DNA from: Chlorophyllum brunneum
Taxonomy: Eukaryota > Basidiomycota > Agaricomycetes > Agaricales > Agaricaceae
Direction: 5' to 3'
Length of the DNA: 64,000 nucleotides
NCBI GenBank assembly: GCA_963576785.1
Contig: OY756139.1
Span: forward strand, 310,001-374,000
Position 1 is the stretch's first letter; each line of letters begins with the position of its first letter. Under the pieces are notes generated by a model. That model did no database searches and had not been told where the DNA came from. It worked only from the letters and a program-made list of their open reading frames with translations. This document shows, piece by piece, positions 34,392-47,065 of this stretch. The position numbers and the translations under genes are program-made.

Positions 34392-35340
34392 TTGGCTTTG
34401 ATCAATAAGAATACCACATCCTATGATATCTGGCATCGAAGATTCACACACCAATCTGATCAGGCTCTGGGTTACATGCCAAAACACATGGAATCTGTCC
34501 CAGTACTTCTACCAAGAGAACAGAAGGTTTGCCCTGGTTGTGTACTTGGAAAGCTGCCAAATAAGGCCTACCATGAGAACACATCTTGCACATCTGAGAT
34601 CCTTGAATTGATCCATTTGGATCTTCAGGAGCTCCCCATCTTGTCCTATCACAAGTTCAAATGGGTTATAATATTCCTTGATGACTACTCTTCTTCTGTG
34701 CACATTTCTTTCTTGTGCAGTAAGTCAGATACTGCATGTGCCTTCAAGGCATATGCTGAACTGGTGACAAACCAGACAGGCAAATGCATTAAGTGAGTGT
34801 ACTCTCATAATGGAGGAGAATATATGTCTCAGGAACTCAAGGACTACTTCACTGAGAAAGGAATCCTTTACAAAACAAGTATGCTACACATTCACCAACA
34901 GAATGGATGCACTGAACATCTTAATCAAACACTTCTAGAAAAGGCACAGTCTATGCAACTTGAAGCATGCCTTCCAGCCAGCTACTGGGAGTTTGCTTTT
35001 GATATGGCTGTTCATGTCTATAACAGGACACCTATGAAGTGCCTGAAATGGGTCACCCCCTATGAGATGTGGTTCAGAAGGAAACCTGATGTTTCTCATC
35101 TCCGAGTGTTTGGTTGTGGGGCCTACGTATACTTTCCTGATGAGGTGCAGCAAGATAAACTTGCGCCCAAATCAGAATTGGTGATCCTCATTGGTTATGC
35201 AGGTGACAGCAGCAACTTTAAGTTCATGCACCATCAGCAGAACAATTCTATCTTTGTTTTTCCCCATGCTGTCTTTGATGAACTCTATTTCCCCAAATGT
35301 CATCACAGTCCAAATGACAAGGCCAATTGCTGCCTAATAA
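34392..35340 (+). pseudogene. CopC integrase
   Basis: HHCC zinc domain: WHRRFTHQSDQALGYM...VCPGCVLGK. Catalytic core: HLDLQELPILSYHKFKW, FLDDYSS, then, after a TGA at 34794, YSHNGGEYMSQELKDYF where the family has SDNGGEY, so the second catalytic Asp is His. The final Glu is in NGCTEHLNQTLLEKAQSM. The tail has YEMWFRRKPDVSHLRVFGC. Inactive by stop and active-site loss. Confidence 0.85.
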
Positions 35341-35749
35341 TAGCAATTCAAATAATCAAAATGGATTAAATCCTCCCCCTTCTGGAGACAGATTTGTTCC
35401 AAAACCATCCAATCTGAGTATGCCACATACTGGACCACCACTGCCACCTCCTTGTCCACAAACTCCTACTCCTAGTCCCAGAGAGTGGACTCCATCACCT
35501 CTGCCTTCTTCCTCTTCTAAAGGATCTTCTCTCAGATTATCCTACAAGGATCTGATACTACCTTCCTCTCCACCTATGCTGTCTTGGCCTCCAGGAGGAG
35601 TTAAGGTTGAAGATGACGTTGAGAAGGCTGCACCTGTGCCTAATCCACATGCTAACAACTGGGCTCCTATGCCCATTCTGGAAGAGATCTTCATTCCACA
35701 TCCAGACATCAAAGCACTGAGAAAACTCTGTGATCAAACCACCCTTCAG
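35327..35749 (+). pseudogene. CopC pol linker before RT, cut by GypA-M
   Basis: Pro/Ser-rich linker (HTGPPLPPPCPQTPTPSPRE) leading to NWAPMPILEEIFIPHPDIKA, then LCDQTTLQ, where GypA-M interrupts it. The target duplication TTCAG is at 35745..35749. Its partner lies at 51269..51273 as CTGAA, at the far end of the inverted block. Confidence 0.75.
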
Positions 35750-36054
35750 TGTTACAATCTTAGTCTAAGACTCAGGTTGCAAGTCTTTGGATAAAGACTT
35801 AAGAAGTAGAGAGAAGAGTAAGGGATGATACAATTGGTAAAGTGTAAGGAATACATCAAGTATTACTACACTTTATATACTAGTGGTGAGTGCTAATAAT
35901 AAAGGAACAGAGTAAAGGAGTCATAGGGATGAGTAGAACAAGTCAGTAGGAGTACAGCCATAAGGGATGAAACAAGGGGTAAAACGGATACACTGGAATG
36001 CTGAGTATAACAACTGCATAATAGGAATGTACTATCTATCTATAGTTCATAACA
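35750..36054 (-). repeat. GypA-M 3' LTR
   Basis: 305 bp. In sense orientation it carries TATTATTAGCACT, CTTCTTAAGTC and GAGTCTTAGAC. These are shared with the GypA-P 5' LTR (51274), not with its own 5' LTR (49715). The polypurine tract (minus) is seen as CCTCCCTTTTTAC at 36059..36071. Confidence 0.93.
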
Positions 36055-36169
36055 ATACCTCCCTTTTTACATTTATGATCCCATGAAATATTGTGATCTA
36101 TTTGTCATCTTATTCTTTGTGTAAGGCATTGATAAGCTGATATTTGGTGGGGCCAATCATTGGAGTTCC

Positions 36170-37063
36170 TGACTTGTCTTGACACCCAATCCAGAAGGGG
36201 GCATGGTCCTGTTCTCCTCTAAAGGAGGCTACAGTGCATTCTCAGAATATAGCAGTGTCATTTGTTTTGGCAGCGACGAGGTTGTGTACTATCTCTTCCC
36301 AGTAGTTTTCTTCAAATTGTCCTCCATCCTTGAGTGTGAGCTAAGATGGCAGTGGGTTAAATATTGTTGGTTTGGATGGTGGGTCCATGTTGGGTAGTTG
36401 TATGAGGAGGTGATCTACTTTGTCTCACATATCTGGTTCCATTAGATAGTCTGGGACTGATTTGTTGATTCCCTCCATCTCTTTATCTAACCATTCCTGT
36501 TCATCATCTTTGTGGTAGGATGGTTTATCAGATAAGATAGTGGGAATGTATGAGTCAAGGTCCATTAACCTTTGAGCAAGTCTATAAGTGGGGTTATCAC
36601 TAGAGTTGGTAAGGTGATTGAGTCTTTTGCCTGTCATAATTAGGGCACTTTGGATGCATTTCTTTGTGTCTGAGTGTACCAATATGTTAAGATTGGTGGC
36701 TGCTTTATCCAATAACTCCTTCATGAGTTTGTGTTTTCCAGTTGACATAGCAGCTGGGAGGGCTCTGGTGGTGGTGATGAGTAAGATATGGCTCAGGGCT
36801 TTGACTTGGATTTGAAGGTTGTTGATGGCATGGGCAATGTATGTGAGTCCTTTGGTTGTGGCAGTATAGTGTTTGATCTGGTCTTCGGTAGACTGGGCAT
36901 CAAGGAGGTTGTTAAGCTCTTGTTTGAACTCTGTGTCATTGGCTGGGAAGGGGGTGGATTTGCATTTGGTATGCATGGTGTGTTGTGGAGGTAGTTGGCA
37001 AAGTCTAGAGTGCAGTGTATACAGTGTAAAGTGCATTGGATGTAGTGATCCCTTGTAATACAA
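36170..37063 (-). pseudogene. GypA-M ORF3 (env position, unknown)
   Basis: Aligns with ORF3 of GypA-P: FPANDTEFKQELNNLLDAQS, YTATTKGLTYIAHAINNLQI, MTGKRLNHLTNSS and DDEQEWLDKEMEGINKSVPD. It is open from 37063 to a TGA-type stop at 36425, with recognisable continuation beyond (GGQFEENYWEE on the minus strand near 36320). No membrane segment or signal peptide is visible. Function unknown. Confidence 0.7.
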
Positions 37064-37132
37064 GGCTTGTTGTTCATAATTGTCACTTTTTACTCCCCCC
37101 TTTTTATAGGTGTTGTCCTCAAAATCCTGTCT

Positions 37133-38420
37133 AAAAATTCTTGTACTGCCTCCTTAGCATTTTCCAGTTGACTCATCCTCCCATATGTCTTCTTCGGAGG
37201 TATTGTTATGGATTTAGCTACTAAGGACAATTGAAGAGGATGCGACCTCTAGGGTATGGCCTTAATACCTATCTCAGCCAAGTAACCAGATAAGCAAACA
37301 TTATCAAACTGTCGTTACTTAACCAAGAAATGGGAATCCCATTTATCTTGTAGCTCTGAGTGATGAGGGTGAGTAGAGAATAAGCAGTTTAGCAATCTTC
37401 TATTGATTGATAGCAACTGTCAAAGGAAACTCTTCTTGGGTGATCAAGAAGGCTATCCCGGTAGAAGATCAAAGCTTAAGCTTTGACTTCCTAATACAGT
37501 GGGCTATTTATACTAACTACTTCTTTTCTATAAATACTATAGAGTATAGATAATGAGACTGAAACACATTTCACAATGTGAAACTGATAGATATGAAACT
37601 TTCAAGGTGAAACACTACTAAAGATAAATGTGAAACTGATAAAGATGAAACAGCTAAGCATAGAACAAAGTGAAACTGATGACAGTGAAATGGATGAGTG
37701 CTTACTCATTCTCAGAGATCTCAAATGACGATGATGGAGATTCATTGGAACAGCTACAGTCACAAGACACATAGGACAAAGTGGTAGAAGATGATGATGA
37801 CAATGGTGGTGATGGAAGAACTGCATCCATAGGATGGTCAGAGTCAGATGATAGGGATAACGTAGATGCGATTGGTTCTTTGGAGAGATAGGACTCAGGT
37901 GACTTGACAAAGGCTTGAGTAGATCACAATAGCAGATGAGGAGAATTGTCGCTGTTGCTACTGGGTACAGCAGGTTTGTTGTCTGGTAATAAGTCTTTGG
38001 GTCGCATTTCTATGCAATAGATTCCATCAGCGATTTGTTGGTGAATGAGCACTTCGAGCACTAGACCACAAGTGTACATGTAGGGGTAGATGTACTGCAT
38101 AGTTTCTTTGGTGGTTGGTTGTGCTTTCCAACCGTTGTTCCAGGTGCCATAGAGGTTGTTCTCGATGGTACATAAGTAGAGTCCATCAGTATCACATATG
38201 TGTAAGTATGGTGCATATTTCCAGGCTAGTCAGAGTAGAGAGTCAATAACAGTATCATTGGATTGTAGTGGCAGGACAAGTGGTATTGCTTCTGGAAACT
38301 TGTCATAACCTCTGACATAGGTTCAAGGTTCAGACATAACAGGTATAACCTTTCCAGTGTACTAGGAATTGATTTCACAATCCTCTCGTGCAGTGTCCTC
38401 GGATCTCTTCTACTTCATAT
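37133..38420 (-). pseudogene. GypA-M chromodomain, split by LTR D
   Basis: The first half lies at 38420..38347 on the minus strand (NNEEYEVEEIRGHC-like, then NQFLVHWKGYT). The second half lies at 37198..37133 (SEEDIWEDESTGKC-like, matching SKEDTWENESELGNAKEA of GypA-P). A chromodomain at the pol C-terminus marks this family as a chromovirus. It is interrupted exactly between KGYT and SKED. Confidence 0.8.
37204..38341 (-). repeat. Solo LTR 'D' with target duplication
   Basis: A 1138-bp insertion with TGTTATG...CATAACA ends and perfect 5-bp duplications GGTAT at 37199..37203 and 38342..38346, the format of an LTR element. It has no relation to the GypA, CopB or CopC LTRs. On the minus strand a cluster of seven TGAAAC/GTTTCA motifs (37560..37690) lies just upstream of TATTTATAG and TATAAATAG (about 37535 and 37505), which suggests minus orientation. 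A minus frame of 102 residues at 37602..37910 is low-complexity and probably not a gene. Confidence 0.75.
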
Positions 38421-40260
38421 TATTCTTCATCATTGATAATCTCGGGCATTGGTGGTGGTGGAGTGTGCTGGGTGTCAAACTCAGGTTTTTGATAGGGGAA
38501 GAGGAGTCTGCTGAACACATTATGTATTACCCATATTTCAGGTAATTCCAGTTGGTAACTTGTTTCACCTATTTTTGTTTTTATCCGGAATGGTCCATAG
38601 CATCTGTGATCTAACTTTTTGGTTGGTCTCATTGTCCTAATATTGCTTGCCTCAAGCCATACTTGTTTTCCTGGAATGTATTCATGTTCTGGTTTGGTAC
38701 TGTTATATTTCTCCATTTGCATCTGCCTATGTTGTAGCATTTTGATTACTTCTTGTCACATGTTTTGTAATTCCTGTATTCATTCCATGATTGCAGGTGC
38801 TTTGGTAACCTTTGTTATATCTCCTTTCCAGGGGTATCATCCATAAACTATTTTGAACAGTGAATATCCAGTGGCAGTGTGGATTTTGTCATTGTATTGG
38901 AATTCCACTATGGCTAACCATTTTTTCCAGTTGTTCTGCATGTGGTTTATTACATTTCTGAGGTATGTCTCAACCTCCTGGTTGATGCACTCTGTTTGAC
39001 CATTGGTTTGTGGGTGGTATGCCATGGATAAGTTTCTCTGGGTTCCTGTTGCTCGGCATAGTTCTGCCATGAATTTGGATGCCAATTGTGGGCCTTTGTT
39101 GCTGATAATTCTGAGGGGGATTCCATGTGTTCTCCATATATCATCTCGGTAGATATCTCCTAGCTCCTTGGATGTTAAGGTGGTGTTGACTGCATGCAAA
39201 CTGATCATTTTGCTGAAATGATCAACTATGACAAGTGTTGCATCATATCCTTCTGATTCTGGTAGTAGTCCTATCATGTTGATTAATATTTCCTCCCAAG
39301 GTTCTGCTGGAGTTGGTAGTGGATAGAGATGTGTTGTCAGTCTTGTTCGGATTATTTTGTTTCATTGGCATGCTTCACACTCTCTATTATTTGACATCAT
39401 TGCACATCTGAGGCCACCAATAACTTTGTTTAAGGAGTTCGATCATTCAGTGTTGTCCTGGATGTCCTACATCTGTTTTGTCATGGTGTTGTCAAAGTAT
39501 TTCTTGTCATATTTGGCTGTTGGGCAGGACATATATTCTTCCTTCAAATATCAGTACTCTATCTGTTTCCCATATCTCCTCTGGTCATTTCTCCTTTTCT
39601 TTTAGCCACTGTGTTTCTCTTTTTGTCTCCTTTCATAGTTGGTGTTTTAGATCTTCTTCTCCTGAGATCTCCCAGATTTGTCGGATCACAGTAGTTGGGT
39701 TGTTGTTGAATAAGTGGTCAGGTAGTAAGGTGATGTCAGTGTTATCTTGGGTGGTATCGGTTTTTGTTAGTCTCAATAAGATGTTGGCTTTTGTGTTGGT
39801 CTTCCCAGGGATGTGTTTCAGTGTGTAATGGTATTTTTGTAGCTCTATCTGCCACCTTGCTTATTGTCCTGTGAGTTGTTGTAGTTTTCAGAAATATTCT
39901 AGGTTCTTGTGATCCGTCCATATTTTGAATGGCTCATCTGTGTCAAGTAAGTATTGTCTCCAGGTCTTAATTGCTTCTCGGATAGCTAGTAATTCTTTGT
40001 CATAGATCTGATAGTTTTGTTCTGCAGGTGTTATCGTTCTTGAGTGGAATGCAATTGGGTGCTAGTGTTCTTCCTGTTTCTGCAACAGTACCACTCCTAC
40101 TCCATATCCTGATGCATCCACTTCTACTCTGTATTGTCCCTTATCTTGTGGCATTGCTAGTACTGACTCACTTGTGATCTTTTCCTTGATTCTTTCAAAG
40201 GCCTATTGCTGATGTTCTGTTCATACCCATTGTATGTCCTTTTTCTTCAACTTGTGTAGT
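38420..40260 (-). pseudogene. GypA-M pol, RNase H to integrase tail
   Basis: Reading leftward from the LINE: RNase H (YRVEVDASGYGVGVVLLQ-like near 40130, [19 protein letters not shown] near 39980), then the HHCC zinc finger and integrase core. IGLLPESEGYDATLVIVDHF is at 39277, IISNKGPQLASKFMAELCRA at 39110 (second catalytic Asp changed to Asn), and QTECINQEVETYLRNV contains the catalytic Glu. The tail has EYIPGKQVWLEASNIRT and YQLELPEIWVIHNVF. Many stops. Confidence 0.82.
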
Positions 40261-40357
40261 AGAGCTGCTATGTTCATCCCTTCTTTGACTCGTACCACCA
40301 CCATCGATTTCTCAAAAGTCGATTACATGGTATTAGTCTATAGCACTAGGATACACA

Positions 40358-42556
40358 ATGCCTGCATTACGTTCAAATCTCTCTCCTAGAGAGCCCATGC
40401 CCGATGGCAACGGGAAAGTCTTCGGGAACACAACACGTGTTCCACCTTTGTCCATCTACGCGGCTTCTCCAGCTTTGCCACCCCCAAGCGTCCTGTTCCC
40501 TAGGATGCCTATTATGACTGGGCCATTCATACCTGTGAACCAAGCCTATAGCGACACCATCCCACCATCGGTCCAAAGCAGTAGGCCGACTACACCTACC
40601 TCAATCACTTCGAACCCTCTCCATGGCGAAGGAGACCGAACAACCCACCGTGTCTCCAAATGGATGAGAGTCAGCGGAGATCAGTATTACTTAGGAGAAA
40701 GTTGGGCTGAGTAGGTCGAAGAAGAGCTCACACCCAAAAAGAAGGTCCAAGTCGAAGAGGACAAGGACAAATCCCACGAGGACCAGAGAGAAGGTCCTGA
40801 AGAATTTTACGAAGATGCTGTGAAAGAGGTTGGCAAGATCTCAGAGTGGGTGAAAGCCTGCAGCACTTTCAACATGAGTGGTGACGAAGGTTTGGCGTTT
40901 GGCCAAGCATTCTCGGAACTGACGGAGACCTTGAGTAAGAAGGGATGGCTTAAGATAATAGTCGATGAAAAGAAGAACAATCTCCAAGATTGGTTGGGGA
41001 AAAATTTTGGTAAGTACACTGTCCACGCTGAGGATTCCCCTCAGCTGGATGTTGCACACCCTTCCTGCGTGGCCTCCAAAGGCCCCACGCACAAACCTGA
41101 TGATGTCCGTATGGAGGTCATCGAACACATTGTCACTCCGGGTATCTCCATTGGCAATGATGTCACTCGTTCGGGTATCTCCGATGATGACATTCAAATG
41201 ATCTCTGAGGCGGAGTTCAAGACCGTGGCTCATGGAAAGAAGAAGCGAGCCAGGAAACCAAGAAATACGGCTCCAGGAATCCCCAGGCTGAAAAAGACGA
41301 ACCCCGTTGCACCCACCATGGCCACCCCCGCCACTGCGCCTGCCAAGGCCATCAAAACTCCAACTCCCGCACCCAACGGTAAGGGAACCAACCCCCAGGA
41401 AGGGGCGAAATCTTCCTATGCCTCGATGGCAGCCAAGAAGACCCCTTCTAACGCCCCCCCCACCACCAATGCTAGGGATCCTCTCAAACTCTTAGAGTTT
41501 GCGAGTAAATTCCCCGAGCTCTCCAATGAGAAGATTGTGGCAATGTACAATGCTGCCTACTCTCCTTCCGCCCCCCCGGTGAATAAGAAACCAGCCAACA
41601 AAGCTGGGACTATTCGCTCCACCCTTAATGGTCCCTTGCGAAAACAAGTGATCATTCCCCTTCTCACGGGTCCTGCCGTCACCAACTTTGGGGCTATCAT
41701 AGACTCTCTTAATGCGTGTCTGATTGCGGAAAAGTCCAAAATGAGGGTTATTGCCACCTCACAGGGTAAGCTGGGCCTTATGGTCCACATCTTGGAGGTA
41801 TTAACCCCTACTGAGCTCGACATTGTCAAAGCGTGGCTCAAGGAAAAATTCGGAGGGATCACAACGGGTGATGCCAGCCTCCCTAAGTCCAAGTCGTTCG
41901 TGAAAGTCACGGACATAAATTACATCACACCCCGAGGACAGATCCTCACTAAGGCCGATGTGGTTTCTAGCGTCTGGAGTTCGATCCACTCTGACGCCAT
42001 CCAATTCGCGTCGCAACCACGTGTACGACGTAACTCAAAACATTTGGACACCTGTACAGTGTGGTTCGAAATCTGGGACTCGAAAGCGGGGACCAATGTC
42101 GCGAAAATCGAGGACAAGTTCCTTAACATCTATGGAGGGCTCTTCCACATTAGGAGGGCCACAGCCAACCCGGGAGTCCTGTTCTGCTCCAAATGTTGCA
42201 GATGGGGCCACCCCCTTGTCTGCTGCCGAGCAAGACTCTTCACATGTGCACACTGCAAAGGGCCGCATGCCACCGCTAACCACCGATCGTTCGCCCATTG
42301 TTGCAAGGGCAATGATAAAGCCACTCCACCTATCGCGGCTACCCCCCTCGGAGAACCATGCCCCCACAAGGCGACGTGCTCCAACTGTGGCAAGGACCAC
42401 CTCGCTACTGACCAAAAATGTCAGTTTTGGAGAAAACAATTTGACCATGACTGGCATGCAAACAAGGCACTCGAACTTCGAGCGAACAAAGAAGTTCTGT
42501 CACCTGCCTCCTCACCATCCTGGGCTAGTCGAAGCCAGACAACCCCCCCTCAATGA
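40358..42556 (+). pseudogene. LINE ORF1, RNA-binding protein
   Basis: One frame from MPALRSNLSPREPMPDG to SRSQTTPPQ (about 732 codons) with a single TAG at 40712..40714. The N-terminus is Pro/Ser-rich. The middle (around 41225..41430) is Lys/Ala/Pro-rich. The C-terminus has Cys-rich knuckles: CSKCCRWGHPLVCC, CAHCKGPHATANH and CSNCGKDHLATDQKC. Such proteins coat the LINE RNA. The TGA stop overlaps the ORF2 start as ATGA. Confidence 0.85.
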
Positions 42557-45500
42557 ATAATGCCCACGACGAGCAAGACAGGCCTCCTTGTTCACTCTTG
42601 AACGAGTTAAAGGTCTGCTCTCACAATGTAGGAAGATCGCAGGGAGTGATGGAGACAGTCCTCGCACGCAGAGGTGATGTCGACCTCCTCCTCATACAAG
42701 AACCCCCTTGGAGATATCTCCGAGACATCCCCTCATCTGTCTCTAATGACGGATCGCCCCTCGTAGGAGGCCCAGTTCACCTGGACTGGACGCTCCTTTC
42801 TTATCCAATTATCGCCAAAGAAGTCCTTCAAGTGGGTTGCCGATGATACCCTCAACGCACGGTCAACATGGAACACCGTACCATGCCGCAAGTCCTCGCT
42901 TTTGCTCATAAAAGGCTGAAACGACTCCAACCCTCCATCCGAAGAGACGTAATCGACCATTGAGACCTCCTGTGTATATCTCTATATGCGGGAGGAGAAG
43001 AACTACTGCTGTTGAATGTTTATGACAACAGCCATAACACTGCGCTCCACTTCCTCGAGGAGTGACTCTTCGACCTCCCGCTCTTTCTTCTTTTGGGAGG
43101 AGACATTAACATCAGATTGGAGTTCTGGGACCCTTCAACGGATCAACATCCGGCGAGTGCAGACCGACTCCTTATGGTCACCAAAGCCCTCAACCTTGTG
43201 AGGACTACTCCGTTTGAGGCCAAGCCGACTTGCTATGCCTCGGACCCCAACTTACCAGACACGGTCATCGACCTGATCTTTGTCTTGGGAATGCTTCCAC
43301 ACATTCCCTCCCATGCTATCCAGGACGGCGATCAGTACAACTCAGACCATGCCCCCTACTAATCAGGTTACCTATTCTGCAGATAGATGTCGTCGTCGAA
43401 AGATTGACCATCCCCAAAGAATCGGAAGAGGAAACCAGATTCCTGACGGACATCATAGAAGGAATCAAGAACCAGAACTGGCCGATGAATGACGCGGATG
43501 AGCTGGAGAGAGCTGTTGCCAAATTGGGAGTTTTATTTGACAGATCGTGGACTCGGAATGCGAAGACGACCAAGATCACCACTAGATCCAAGACCTGGTG
43601 GAACAAGGAGTGCTCGACCGCACTTGCTATGCACCACGCAGACCGCAAGAACAAGCACAAGTAGAACGCTTTTCGCAAGACCACAAGGAAAACGAAAAGA
43701 GCCTACTTCGACAAGATAATACAAGAAATCTCCATCGACCGAAAACGCCCATGGGATCTCATGCCATGGGTTAAAGACTGTACACTTCTGGCCACGGAAG
43801 CCATGCGTCACAACAGTCGGCCTTGTCTCACACTAGACAATCTGTAGATGGCTCTCGACTCCCATTACAACACTGCCCGCGATAGACCAACGAACACGGC
43901 AGTACTAGACGAGCTTTCTCCCCCGAATGGAATGGAGAATAGGACTTGGGTAGACTTCTCTCTCTTAGAGATGATGGAATCACTCAAGGATACCTCGAAT
44001 TCTTCCTCCCCCCGTCCCGACCATATTTCCTGGTCCCATCTAAAACAGATCGTCGCCGATGAAACTTGCACCGGCTTATTCCTCAAAATCGGTAGTGCAT
44101 GTCTGAACATTGGACACTGGCCTACCCACTTCAAAAAGTCAACGTCGGTGATTATTCCGAAACCCAATAAACCTGACTACTCCACTCCGAAGGCGTTCCG
44201 ACCGATCATTCTCCTTAATACGTTTGGTAAGCTCATCGAGAAAATGCTCGCCAAGCGACTCCAATTTGAGGCTGTTAAATTCAAGGTCCTCCATCCGCAC
44301 CAATTGGGAGCGATCTGCCAGAGGTCCACTGAGGACGCGGGTCTCTTCCTGACGCACATTATCTGGGGAGCTTGGACAAAGAAAAAGAAGACGTCGGTGC
44401 TTGCATTCGACGTGGCTCAATTCTTCCCCTCCCTCAACCACGATCTCCTTATCAAAATTCTACGACAACAAGGATTTCCCCCCCAAGTCGCAGCATTCTT
44501 CAACAACTACCTAAAAGAACGCCGCACTACCTACCGGTGGAACAATGAAACTTCCCCGGAATATGACGCAGCAGTAGGAGTAGGTCAGGGCTCAGCCCTC
44601 AGCCCCATTCTCTCCGCTTTATTCCTCGCCCCTCTTTTACACATCTTTGACACCCACATGGAGGAACACCACGACAAGTGGGACTTTGATGTCCTGTCAT
44701 TCATCGATGACGGCACTTTAATCGTGCAATCCCCGTCTCTGGAGAAGAACGTGGAAATCCTGCAACACATGTACCACGAAATGGAGTGGCTCATGAACGA
44801 ATTCGGCCTGGAAATTGAACACAGCAAGTCCGAAATCTTTCACTTCACATGTGCAAGACAGGACTCGAATCCCTCAATTGATTTGGGATCCCCGCTGTTC
44901 ACGGGTCGCAACTCCCTCAAACCGAAGACCCATTGGCGGTACCTCGGTTTTTACTTCGATCAGATGCTGACCTTCAAGGAACACGTTCAATTCTATTCCG
45001 CCAAGGCAATATCCACCATCAAGGTGATGAAAATGCTGGGAAACTCCGTCAGGGGTCTATCCCCCAGCAACAAGAGACTACTCTACTGTTCGTGTGTCAT
45101 ACCAGTTGTGATGTACAGATTCCAACTATAGTTTCACGATCGATCCCGTACCAAGGGAACTTGTGAGATCCTTAACAAAATGCAACGAAGGGTGGCACTC
45201 TGGATTACTGGGGCCTTCCATACTTCTCCCACCGGTGGTGTAGAGTCCCTCGCAGGGCTCATGCCCATCAAACTATACCTCCGAAAGTTGGCCGAACGAC
45301 AATCGTCGAGGCTTCATACATTGGATGATGAACACACATTGGCAAGATTGACGAAAGAGTATCATTCTTCCCCCCACTGACTTCACATCAAGAACTTCAT
45401 GGAGGTTCAGAAGAAGAAGACACTTGGAGCTGTGATGGACTTTTTGTGCCCTACCCCCGAGACTCGGTATATAGAACATTTCAATTCCGTTTCTAAATCT

Positions 45501-46602
45501 CTCTGGCCCGGATGTAGGTTACTTGACCGTTTCTCTGCTAATATATCTTTTATAGGATTCAACCAGGACAACCCTCACCTCTCAAAGATGCTTTGGGACA
45601 ATGTAACGACGAACGCGATGACAGATGCTAAATCCATCACGATCGGTATGGACAGCTCGGTCCACCCCAATCCCAATCCACTTGCCAGCCAGTTCACGGC
45701 GGCAGCTACCATTTGACATCTTGACGGCGGGAGCTCTATTATGAAGAGGCTCAGAGGAACCACGTCGACAGACACAGAACTGGTAGCGCAGTACTTAGGT
45801 ATTACCAAGGTGCTCGCTACTGACAACTACGACCAGGTTGAACACATTCATGTGTTTACCGATTCCATTGTGGCCTCCCGGCTCCTACTCAACTGTTTGC
45901 CGCACTCCTGCCAGCAACAGTCTATCCTCACGTCGAAGGCGCTCCTGGCTTGGTTCAGCAAATCAGACCAACATCGCCTTTCATTTTATCACACGCCGTC
46001 GAAATGCAAGTATGGGATACAAAAAGCTATGCATGACTGGATCCAAACGGTTGCCTGGCCTAACCGGGGTCAAAATCACCGAGTACCGAACTCGCTCGAC
46101 TACCTTCGCAAAAAGTCTGCCAAACGTGCCATTCACACATGGCAGGCCATGTTCGGGTTCAAGACTTACAGCGGTAGCTCCTTCCTCCACCTCCCGGTGC
46201 GAGCGAATGGGGCCTCCACATTACCATTGCACATCAAGTCCAGTCCATGGATACGAGAATGCGGATACCAGCCCCAGCTCTTCGCAAGAGCCTGTCGCGC
46301 CATACTATGCCACGCCCCGATTGGAGAGTATCAACTATGATTCTTTCCTAACGAGGATCTTTCGTGCCACCACTGCAACAGTCAAATGGTGCAAACGAGG
46401 TCACACATCCTGTATCATTGCAACAACTTTGATCACCACTTTGGCGCCGACACAATCAAGACATTTGTCAACTTCTTGCACCGCAACCCCTCTGCGTTCA
46501 GCTTCCCCCCCAGAACCTGATCGCCCTCGTTTCTGTGCCGGTTCTATCCCACTGTTACATCGTCATCAAGTCCAAAGGAGGTTTGGGTCTGCGCCTGTGT
46601 AG
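42553..46602 (+). pseudogene. LINE ORF2, endonuclease-RT-RNase H
   Basis: The ATG at 42553 overlaps the ORF1 stop. APE-type endonuclease: KVCSHNVGRSQGV, DLLLIQEPPWRY, and YNSDHAPY at 43340. A frameshift follows near 43362. RT (43848..45131): FRPIILLNTFGKLIEKML, LAFDVAQFFPSLNH, GQGSALSPILSALFLAPLL and the catalytic FIDDGTL at 44700. RNase H: GMDSSVHPNPN, STDTELVAQYLGI, HVFTDSIVASRLL. The C-terminal zinc motif CHHCNSQMVQTRSHILYHC is near 46370. Stops at 45129 (TAG), 45378, 45714 and 46338, and a one-base insertion near 46511, all interrupt it. Confidence 0.88.
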
Positions 46603-47042
46603 GATCCTTTTCTTTTATCTTTTTTCTTTTGCTCTCACGGTTATGGATTTCCAATTCATTTCTCTATCTCCCCTTCCCTCGCTCGTCTACTATTTTATGT
46701 AGCTTTCATTCAAAATCCATCTCTCCCGTGGTGCCTGGGTAAATACCAGCCCACACGCTATGTACCATTTGATGTTCCCCCTTGTGTTTGCGAGTAGATA
46801 GTTTCTTTTCTATTGATTTCTCTCTCTCACTCTCTCTCTTTCCGAATTCCCTTCTTTCCTCTTTCCGCTGAACATCGTAGGTACCAAACATCTCTCTAGT
46901 GTACGCGCTAGATGTCAACAAGTCTTGTGGGGTTAGTTTACTTGTAGTTTACTTTCCCTTCTCCGAACATTCTGTACATTCTGCCTTTGTATGTATGTAC
47001 ACGCGGACTGCGTTCGAGCACTGCTATATAAATTGTTGATTT

Positions 47043-47065
47043 AAAAAAAAAAAAAAAAAAAAAAA
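47043..47065 (+). other. LINE poly-A tail
   Basis: Twenty-three A residues end the LINE, immediately followed by the second copy of the target duplication. This is the product expected of target-primed reverse transcription. Confidence 0.95.

Larger units (their letters stand above)
40275..47064 (+). mobile_element. Full-length LINE (non-LTR retrotransposon, Tad1-like)
   Basis: Inserted in RT/RNase H of GypA-M with a 14-bp target duplication AGAGCTGCTATGTT at 40261..40274 and 47065..47078; a poly-A tail runs from 47043. It has two overlapping ORFs: ORF1 (zinc-knuckle protein) and ORF2 (endonuclease, RT, RNase H, Cys-rich end). It is clearly richer in GC than the Gypsy DNA around it. The 5' end appears complete because a leader precedes the ORF1 ATG. 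Stops and at least two frameshifts make it inactive. Confidence 0.93.

Noticed and set aside
36179..36397. Plus-strand hydrophobic frame in the GypA ORF3 region, first read as a small membrane protein
   Set aside because: Antisense of the conserved ORF3 C-terminus; the same shadow appears in the other GypA copies.
37602..37910. 102-residue His/Ser-rich frame in LTR D
   Set aside because: Low complexity, lies in the presumed U3 of an LTR, and no homology to known domains was recognised.
37204..38341. LTR D considered as a DNA transposon because of its TGTTATG/CATAACA inverted ends
   Set aside because: The TG..CA ends, 5-bp duplication and TATA position fit a solo LTR better, and there is no transposase. 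A DNA element is not fully excluded.
46815..46860. CT-rich repeat considered as a microsatellite
   Set aside because: It belongs to the LINE 3' UTR and is found again in the truncated copy at about 59540..59580.
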